From Oikopleura dioica (Eukaryota; Chordata; Appendicularia; Copelata; Oikopleuridae): a stretch of 64,000 nt of DNA. The position numbers and the translations under genes are program-made. Location: positions 2,668,501-2,732,500 of the forward strand of contig OU015566.1 of the NCBI GenBank assembly GCA_907165135.1, given 5' to 3'. Every line of letters starts with the position of its first letter. The first letter of the stretch is position 1. Below, one piece after another: positions 56,369-64,000 of the stretch. The notes under the pieces are model-generated. The model saw only the letters and a list, made by a program, of their open reading frames with translations, was not told the DNA's origin and searched no databases.

Positions 56369-56633
56369 TTCGTACATTACAGTAATGAACAAGTGTTCGC
56401 ATCCAGCGCCACTTTGAGATTCTGTTGAAATAATCGCCATCGTCTCTCAATCTCTCGCACAGTTCCCAGAGTTTGTCAACTGGGATATCTTGTGTTTTCT
56501 GAGGGAGAAAAACGTGGTTAGGGTGCAGCTCTGGAAGCGCCTTTGTGGATTCGAAAAAGCTCGCTTCATATGGAAGTGAAGTCGAGTAAAAGCCAAAGGC
56601 AAAGACCAAAAGCTGGAAGAGCGTGATTTTCAT
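56358..56633 (-). CDS. Small secreted protein
   Basis: Single exon, 91 residues. Signal peptide MKITLFQLLVFAFGFYSTSL, mature part with LPELHPNHVFLPQKTQDIP, two Cys and an aromatic C-terminus (RISKWRWMRTLVHYCNVRI). Family unknown. Convergent with the myosin light chain gene; the two stops are about 105 nt apart. Confidence 0.65.
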   Translation of the reverse strand: MKITLFQLLVFAFGFYSTSLPYEASFFESTKALPELHPNHVFLPQKTQDIPVDKLWELCERLRDDGDYFNRISKWRWMRTLVHYCNVRINL

Positions 56634-56997
56634 CTCGTAATCAAAAAATGGCTTTTTGCCGAAAAAAAAATGGAGTAAGGACAGATTTGGAAGGCTTCTT
56701 TTTATTTTTTATGAATGACAGTCACATGACAGATTTTCAATATGGCGACAAAATATGGCCTTCACTCTTCGACCACATGCTTGCAGAAGTGATAGATTCC
56801 TAAAAAAGTCCTCTTATTGTGCTCTTTGCAAGTTTTTAAATTTTCATTATAATAATACAGACCTCTGAGTCTAACTTTTCTTCTCAGCGAAAATTTGCTT
56901 TTTGGATATTTGAGACCACTAAAAAAATTTTCACGAGCGGGAAACCGTTAGTTACTAACTTGCACATTTTCTGCTGTTCTGACATCCATTGTGGGTG

Positions 56998-57263
56998 TGA
57001 TGTGAGTGACATGATGTCCTCAATCGGTCTCCCGTTGAGCTTAGATAGATAAGGCCGTTTCCGCCGAGAATCAACTGTTCTCACTTCCTGTCAGCTGTTT
57101 TCCCTCGCCCTTTCTGTGCACGATCCGCAAGGATCACTCACTCATGCAATAGTTTCTCTACAAAACACACACTCAAGCAAAGCCCAGTGTTTTACCCACT
57201 GTGAAATAAATATGTTACAGTCACAAAGAGTCCAGTACATTGAGCAAGGAAAAACTCATGTCA
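56998..57263 (+). repeat. 5' LTR
   Basis: 266 bp, TG...CA; contains AATAAA at about 57206. Confidence 0.85.
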
Positions 57264-58391
57264 CTGGTGACTGTACGGGTAAAGAGCCCCGCCACGCCCC
57301 GAAGAGCCGACTGAAAAAACAATAACCTGGAAAGAGAGATCCCTTCGACTCGGATGAAGAACGTCAACGACAAGCAGTAAAGAGGACGCGGGAACCTCGT
57401 TGTTCACTTGTCAATGATAAACCGCAAGAACGGGATGCGGCGCTAATCCTGTTCTTCATCTCAACGGAGCCGAATTCGATCTTCTTGCTAACCAACAAAA
57501 ATCTGAAAAAAGAGAAAACCCTTCGACTTGGAAAGAAAATCAAGTACGCGCAGCAGCTCGACTCGTCAAAGATGATCAGGGGATGCGTGACCCCCGACGA
57601 ACACGACATGGAGCAGGTCCTGTTCTTCATCTCAACCGATCCGAAAATGCGTTTCTCTTCTCATCTATAGTTCTTAGTTAAATTTTTTGACTATTCTTTA
57701 GGACTTGTGCTATGGTATGCTTTTTGATAAACCTTCGCTAGGATGCTTGCTCTTGATAAAATAGGTCTAAAATATTTTCGTCCTCAAAGCCATTATCAAA
57801 GCCTGACATTTTATTGCTACGGCCATGGGGGTGCGTCATGGGGTGGCTATAAATATTGTCTTTTTCTTGTGATCTAGTAAGCTAAGACCGTTGATATGTC
57901 CGGCACTGAAATTTCACCTTTTTTGGCCAATTGAATTTTGAGTTTTCGAGGTAATAAAAATGGACAACGGATATAAGTGCCATGTAATTAGGGAATCATT
58001 AGATTTTTTTATCAAGAAATGCTTTATTAATTTGAATAGTAAATGAAGGTTAACCTATTCATAATGATAATTTTTCCCTGCTTTATCTATAAGCGTACCA
58101 AACCTATGATGAACTTATAATTGATGTTAAAGATGCTGATTTTTCTATCCTTTTGTCATGAAAAGGGGGGAGGAAGAATTCTTGAGACAAAGAATCTGAC
58201 TTTCGCAAAATAAGTCATTTTGTCCTCTGACCTACCCCAAATATTCTCTCCACATTTCAGTGCTAACTTTTATTACTTATCCGATATCCTTAACTACCGC
58301 TTATGCCAATCAATACCAGATCCAGTCAAATCTTGTGTATAACCTTATAACCTTTTATAACTGTGCACAACCTTAGAAAGCTGGGGGTGGG

Positions 58392-58657
58392 TGATGTGAG
58401 TGACATGATGTCCTCAATCGGTCTCCCGTTGAGCTTAGATAGATAAGGCCGTTTCCGCCGAGAATCAACTGTTCTCACTTCCTGTCAGCTGTTTTCCCTC
58501 GCCCTTTCTGTGCACGATCCGCAAGGATCACTCACTCATGCAATAGTTTCTCTACAAAACACACACTCAAGCAAAGCCCAGTGTTTTACCCACTGTGAAA
58601 TAAATATGTTACAGTCACAAAGAGTCCAGTACATTGAGCAAGGAAAAACTCATGTCA
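58392..58657 (+). repeat. 3' LTR
   Basis: Same length and, by eye, the same sequence as the 5' copy. Confidence 0.85.
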
Positions 58658-58977
58658 GGTGGACAAGCGAATAAAAATCGTTCTGATAGGCAAAATGGCA
58701 AGTGAAAAATACAAACAAAAATCTCATAATGACACTTTTTTATGCACTTATTTGTGAATATGCATTGCTTTTTATATCCTGGTTGTGGTATTGACTGGAA
58801 TCCGATTTCTGTCATCATTAAGAAACAGGGTAATGAGGATAATTTATCATGGCGCATTTATACTGTAAAATCGGGATAAGAAAGTGTGGCTTAGCATAAA
58901 ACAGGTTTAGTATACTGACCCACAAAACTTATTTTGGGTAGACTTTCTTGCTCAAATATGTGCGGCTGTGTTTTATT

Positions 58978-60526
58978 TCATTTTTTCGCAGTATAGTAGT
59001 TGCATTTGATAAATGGCATTTTGGTAACTTCGGCTTCGAAAACATTCTTTCTGACTTTGACTTGAAGTTGTGTCCCTGGCTTGGCTAATTCGAGCGGGAC
59101 GTATCCCATTCCAATATTAAGGCCGAGAGTAGGACTTGGGCCACCAGAAGTGACTCGGCCGATTTTTTCGCCGTCTTTGAAAAGCTCTGCTCCTTGTCTG
59201 GCAGGTGGTTTTCCCTTTTGAAAAATCAAACCAACTCGTTTTTCGTCTGGCTTTGACTTTTGCTGCGCCACGATTTCCGCACAACCAGGAAAATTTCCCT
59301 GAGCTCTGCGAGATTTCGGGACGGTAAAAAGAAGAACAGCTGATGGTGGAAGCGTCGTTTCGTCGATATCATTTCTTAGAAAGAGGGTTGAAACAGGGAT
59401 GATGCTTGAGAATATTTTACCCTATATTGTAACATCAAAATAAGGTCTCCTCGGGGTTCAAAAACATTGATTCTTACATGATGTAAGTTACATCAAAAAT
59501 TGTAAGTGACACCCTCATTTATTATTCTAGAGATTCTGTACTCTATCAAGTTTCAACCCTTTCCCATAAAGACACAATCCTGCTTCCAATCTCAATGTAT
59601 CCCTCGCTCCAAGTCCTGCCAAAAGCGCTCCATCCTCCATCAGTTTTTTCGTCAATTTCTCAACTGCTTCTGCCGGAATCGAAAGCTCGAAGCCATCTTC
59701 TCCAGTGTATCCGCATCTTGTTGCGCGAATACCGTCGATTCCAAAGAGGGAAAGATCAGCTCCTTGCATGAAAGAAAGGGTGGAGAGATCTGTTGTAGTT
59801 CCTTTTTGAAGAATTTCCGCGGCCTGAAAACAATAATTGTACTTTTCTTCGGATAAGTATATAGGTACGAATTAGAGTAAGCATTGACTCTAACAAACTA
59901 CCACTAATAATTTTAATCAATTAAAACCGTGAAGGCAGAAATATTACCTTAGGACCTTGAACGGCAATAAGCCCAGTCTCAATCTTCTCCAATCGACAGC
60001 CAAAAGAAGCCGCAGCAGTCTCCAAAATCGCAAAATCTTGCTCCGCCATAGAAGCATTTGAAACGATGTAGATTTCATTGTTTGAAATTTTGTTCACAAT
60101 CAGATCGTCCAAAATTCCTCCCTTTCAAGAGAAGTCTCAATACCTTCAACTCTATCGAAAATTCTTACCTGATCATTTGTAAAAAGAGCCAAAGACCCTG
60201 AATTATCCGGCATAGCAGCAACATCAGCAGTGCAAACAGATTCAATGGCGGTAACTGCTGCTTCTCCAGTCAACCGCGTCTGGAGCATATGCGACACGTC
60301 GAAAATCGAGCAGACGGAGCGAGTATGTTCGACAGATTGAGGAATCGACACTCCCTGAATACAGCGATAAATAAACAAATCTGGCGATAAAGGCAAGAAC
60401 CTTGTAAATCATCGGCATGTCAAAACCAGCAAATTCGGCCATTGTAGCATTTTGCTCTTTGTGAAGATTCCATAACGGCGTCTTTCTCAAAAATCTCGCG
60501 GGAATTCGAAAAAGTGAATTTCTCAT
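58978..60526 (-). CDS. AMT: Aminomethyltransferase, glycine cleavage T-protein
   Basis: Mitochondrial T-protein: moves the aminomethyl carbon from lipoylated H-protein to tetrahydrofolate. Exons 60526-60401, 60354-60169, 60121-59948, 59823-59564 and 59374-58978 give 380 residues, normal for the family. Basic mitochondrial-type start ([19 protein letters not shown]), then [62 protein letters not shown] and GVTSGGPSP-like ([13 protein letters not shown]). The last intron (59563-59375, 189 nt) is GA-AG and rejoins the highly conserved LYGNDID; there is no GT donor at that point. The intron ends are inverted repeats. AATAAA starts 1 nt after the stop codon (58977-58972). Confidence 0.95.
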
Positions 60527-60946
60527 TTTTCTTGCTAAAATTCTCTGCACTAGAATGATGGGAGAAATGATGCTAGACAATATCAACAAAACACACACCC
60601 TCGTGTGTTTTCGTGATTTTCCAAATAAAGGGGTGCGAAATCCCGCGAGCACGAGATCGTACTGGATTTTAACGACACCTTTTTAGAGCGAAAAGGTTGA
60701 TAAAAAAGGGGATAGGAAGATAGAAAATTCGAAATTTATGACCAAAAATTTGGTCAAATTTTTGACCTCTCAGATGAACGCATTTGTCCAGTAAGCCTAT
60801 AAAATAACAAACAATTGAAAATTTTGAATTTCTTGTCGATTTTAGTCACCAACCCGATACCTCACTCAGAGGGCAAATTTGTAGTCTTCTATTTTATTAC
60901 ATTTTATAGATTTCAAAGAAAGCACTTTTTCTTGAGTTATTCTTCT

Positions 60947-61276
60947 TCACCCAACAAAATAATTGTTGCACAGAACGGTAATGCATGCAACTATCGTGGC
61001 AAACTCAACAAAGTCCACATGTCCGCTGCTATCAGAGTCTTAGTCTTTGAATATTTTCTCTAATTTAGAAGGATCTACTGCATTTCCAAGCAATGCTCCA
61101 TACTCGTCTAAAATGATATGTATAGCAATATGTGAATTCCAAAAAAATGTGATATCAGAATATTGCTTACCATCAAGTAATTTTCTCAGCTCTCCTTTTC
61201 CTAAAACCTGGTCATCGCCGGCATGCTTTTTGAAAACTTTGATCAAGAGTGCCATAGCGTTTTGTACGTAAGTCAT
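60947..61276 (-). CDS. S100-like EF-hand gene with in-frame stop
   Basis: Exons 61276-61171 and 61107-60947. N-terminal part MTYVQNAMALLIKVFKKHAG with GKGELRKLLDG is the S100-type first EF-hand. The second part reads KIFKD-stop-DSDSSGHVDFVEF then a hydrophobic helix with two Cys. A TAA at 61042-61040 stands where family members have Leu, so as it stands only 78 residues are made and the canonical second EF-hand is lost. The downstream frame is otherwise intact to TGA 60949-60947. Paralogue of the nested S100-like gene at 3911-4219. It could be a young pseudogene, a polymorphic null or a sequence error. Confidence 0.62.
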
Positions 61277-61652
61277 CGTCTCAAAAATATTTCAATTGCT
61301 TGATATAAGCGAAAACTAAGGAAAACTAAGGATGGAATGAAGCGAGAGATCACGGTTTTATGCAAAATTACTTCCGTTTTTTGCTTCGCTTTATAAACAC
61401 TCTCATTTTTAAGCTTCTAAAAAGCTCGACGGCTGATAATACGAAGCCTTCGCTAGAAAATATGAAAACGGGAGTTTTTCTTTATTGTCTTTTGGAATTT
61501 ATTTCAAGGAAGATTTCTGTAATGAAGTTGTCGACCCAACTTCTGAAGAAGAAACAGAGCTTATTTGCGGCGGCTCGGATTTGTTCAAAATCTCACTTTT
61601 CGACACCACTTTACTGAAGAAGAAAATAAATCAAAATCACGTCACACTAGCC
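61277..61652. other. Spacer between S100-like and peroxidase genes
   Basis: A plus-strand ORF starting MKTGVFLYCLLEFIS at about 61461 could be a tiny secreted peptide, but nothing else supports it. An AATAAA lies at about 61624. Confidence 0.35.
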
Positions 61653-64000
61653 CTACTTGAATCGTCTTCTTCTCAAATAACAGAAAATCACGGATATTCC
61701 GATGAAAACAAGACATCCTAAAGTCACGGAGCCAATGATGAGAATTCGCGTTTGCGTGTTTAATCCTCCTGTTTCTTCCCTTACTTCTGAAATTTCAAAT
61801 AAAAAAAGCGAAAATTAAGGGTATCTTACCGTTATCCATCGGATCGAAGCACTCAAAACTGCCTTGTGTATCTCTACAACTCAATTCTCCACAGCCACCT
61901 CAAATTTAAAGTCGAACTTTCGTCCGTCAAAAATGATGAATGACTATTTCATTTCATCAGAATTATAAAAGTTCAATGAAAAAGGAAAAACTCACCATTG
62001 TTAACTTCACACTCATTAATATTCAAGCACATAGGCGTCGGTGGATCCCAACGACCAGAGAAACACGTGGATGGAGTTCCTGAATTTTGTTGGTTTTAAA
62101 AGTTGATAGAAAAAGAAGGTCAAGAACCTTGACGAGAGCCATCGCGAAATCGAAATCCTGGGTTACAGAAAAACTCCACTTGACGCTGCGCATTGAAAAC
62201 ACCGCTAAAATAACATCATTATCTGTTTCTTACATAATCGATAGAAGAAACTTACAATCCATTTTCAGGATGCGGAAGCGCCCCGCAGCTCCCACTCGTT
62301 CCATCTTCTCTCCACAAGTCCAAATTCATCGTCGCTTTTGCTCCACAAGGAATCATCGTTGATATCGTTGGTTCTTGAACAAACGCATCCGGGGGCACTC
62401 TTCCAATATCACTCGTCTCGCAAAGAACCAAGCCCATATCCACTGCTTGGATCGCCTGAGTTTGAGCGGCGGAGAACGTCGATGGATTTTCGAACCAAAA
62501 ACGATCGCCAGTTCGGTATCGCGAAAATTGCTCCATCAGAAGACATTGAAAAGTTGGTCCGACGCGCGAGCCGGTTGGAATGTCTTCCAGAAGACCAGCG
62601 ATCCAAATGTCTGTGTTATCGATGTCTCCGTATAAGACGGTCAAGCGATTGATGACGTCAGGATCGGTGATGAAGGCAGTACTGGCAGAGTAGGCAAGGG
62701 TAGGGGCGGCCGTGGATAGATAGCTTTCACAGAATTGTTTCCAAGCGCCATAAAGGGGCAGCCCATGATCTCTTCCTCGCTGCAAGTTCAAACTTGCAAG
62801 ATCGAATCCCGACTTGTTCTCCAACTCAAAGAGTTTCTCCCTCAACTCATCATTCATCACCGATCTTGGTGCCACGGCCTTTGCTTGCCCAAACACAAGA
62901 CCCCGAAGAACAGGATCTAACCCTCCTCCGCGAACGATTCGCCAAGGGCTGAAGAAACTTTTGTGAAGAGGAATGTTTTTGAATTGCTCGTGTTCTTGAA
63001 AATTTTCGTTCAGTCGAAAGAGTGTTGATCTGATGGCGGCGTGGCCGAATCGGAATGCAGCTGTGGTGAATACGTTTGAGACGGTCGCGTCTATCGTCTC
63101 GTCATAACCAGGATAATTGACACCTATCGCGTCGAATGCAGTTTGTCCGATAATCTTCGGCAAGTAGTCATAAAACGTCACTTTTTGATGAACGGCAGAG
63201 ACGATTTTTCGCGTTTCTTGATAAACTTGCTCTTGGGACCAATGACGATTAAGCGAGATCAGTTTCTCGGCTAGAAAATTATGCCAACGGACCCAAATGG
63301 TATGAACACTTGCAAGAGGGATGACTTCTGCTGCTCTGCCATCTCCAGCGAGCCAGCAAGGAACGTCGGGTTCTGTTGAGTTTACTTCTTGGACGCATTT
63401 GTCGCCGGAAAAAGGAAGGTATGCGCGGCCGTTATCATTGAACTGAGCGTTGACTTTCAGAAACGCAGGTCTTTCTGGATCCCGGATCATTTCTTTCGTC
63501 TTCAAATTCGATCCATAAACCGTCGAAGCGTCCAGAAATGCCGTATTCGCATTAACCTGCTCTCGCGGCTGCTGCCAGGTAAGGCCACCCGGAACGATCG
63601 CGCCTGTTCCACAAATCGCAGCAGATCGGAAAAAAGGCAAGCATTGGCGGCCGAGGAGCAGTTTTGGGTCGCCAGCGGGAAGTTGGATCGGAAAACAGGG
63701 ATTGAGATTTTCGCAGGTACTTTCGCATCGAGTGTTGCCTTGGAAAGAGGAGATTGATTTGGACTTTTTTGGTTTCATATTTTTTGAAAGAAAAATATTT
63801 TTTTCTTCTGAAACGTTCCTGAGGTGTTATTCCAAGATCATGATCGATATACTGTCCCCAAACAGTAAGCAAATGCGTGTACTGAATGTCCGAAATTACA
63901 TCTGCCTCTGCAACTCTCGCCAAAGAATTCGACACCGCCCTCACTAACGGTAGGGGTTGCCCTTGAGTTTGATCAGCGGAACGAGTTCCGCCGGCGTATC
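61653..64000 (-). CDS. TPO: Thyroid-peroxidase-like haem peroxidase (5' partial)
   Basis: Animal haem peroxidase with the thyroid-peroxidase layout: peroxidase domain, sushi (CCP), EGF-Ca, one membrane span. Exons: beyond 64000 to about 63809, 63738-62256, 62204-62128, 62079-61996, 61898-61830 and 61786-61653. Distal site WGQYIDHDLGITPQ; substrate-family signature TCENLNPCFPIQLP; proximal His FRFGHAAIRS; NLQRGRDHGLPLYG. Then CCP (CNPGFRFRDG...CFSGRWDPP), EGF (NINECEVNNGGCG), span IGSVTLGCLVFIGISVIFC and a short basic tail. It would iodinate or cross-link tyrosines; tunicate homologues are known from the endostyle. The join before SNTRCEST fits a GA-AG intron (63808-63739). Confidence 0.9.

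Larger units (their letters stand above)
56998..58657. mobile_element. Short LTR element, possibly Ty3-type, non-autonomous
   Basis: Two 266-bp direct repeats, TGATGTGAGTGACATG...CTCATGTCA, at 56998-57263 and 58392-58657 appear identical base for base. They begin TG and end CA, are preceded by a purine-rich tract (GCTGGGGGTGGG) at the right copy, and are flanked by GGTG (56994-56997 and 58658-58661). The 1128-bp interior has no long ORF; a 57.26-57.67 kb stretch keeps weak coding look (KSEKRENPSTW). No reverse transcriptase or integrase is present. Apparently identical LTRs imply a recent insertion. Confidence 0.85.

Noticed and set aside
57264-58391. Retroviral or gag/pol genes inside the LTR element
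   Set aside because: No reverse transcriptase, integrase or protease motifs are visible; only short ORFs.
62252-62652. Plus-strand ORFs over the peroxidase gene
   Set aside because: Opposite strand of a clear peroxidase exon; no independent coding signal.

Overview
The window is nuclear DNA of a compact animal genome, most likely a larvacean tunicate close to Oikopleura dioica. The reasons are: genes only a few hundred bases apart on both strands; very short introns (mostly 35-70 nt); repeated GA-AG introns, a splice type reported from Oikopleura; a tunicate-type GH9 cellulase; a Cys-rich, Thr-rich secreted protein resembling larvacean house proteins; and a thyroid-peroxidase homologue. The species call is an inference. 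I recognised no rRNA or tRNA gene and no CRISPR array.

Layout. 1-7.6 kb: a GPDGKPL-repeat protein (5' end outside the window), a CTR-type copper transporter with an antisense S100-like gene inside its first intron, an acidic protein, and a papain-like protein without its catalytic Cys. 7.6-11.5 kb: gene-poor, then a 1.45 kb pogo/Tigger-like composite transposon. 11.6-22.6 kb: a two-CUB secreted protein, two small secreted proteins, a septin, and a long minus-strand EGF / Thr-rich / Cys-rich secreted protein that is probably one gene of about 5 kb. 24-29.4 kb: kelch-like genes in tandem plus two MITE-like elements. 30-37 kb: a GAL3ST-like sulfotransferase, a fusion of pseudo-trypsin, CBM2 and GH9 cellulase, and a CUB gene. 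37.9-43.8 kb: a large glycosidase-like gene and a multi-membrane-span protein. 44.5-49.2 kb: a trefoil/thrombospondin secreted protein, a tetraspanin and a small membrane protein. 50-56.6 kb: CFAP70 (ciliary) with an antisense gene nested in a GC-AG intron, a myosin essential light chain and a small secreted protein. 57-58.7 kb: a short LTR element with apparently identical LTRs. 59-64 kb: glycine-cleavage T-protein (AMT), a second S100-like gene with an in-frame stop, and a thyroid-peroxidase-like gene running off the right edge.

Themes. About ten genes make one continuous protein only if at least one intron is GA-AG. The clearest case is AMT, where a conserved stretch is rejoined by a GA-AG intron that carries terminal inverted repeats. 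Other introns contain Tc1-like and hAT-like MITEs, a 27-bp-arm hairpin, or whole antisense genes. Convergent neighbours share almost overlapping poly(A) signals. Two families have members in which catalytic residues are replaced: papain-like (Cys to Ser) and trypsin-like (His to Gln, Ser to Val).

Exon boundaries were worked out by hand from reading frame and splice signals. Where several joins remained possible, the entry says so.
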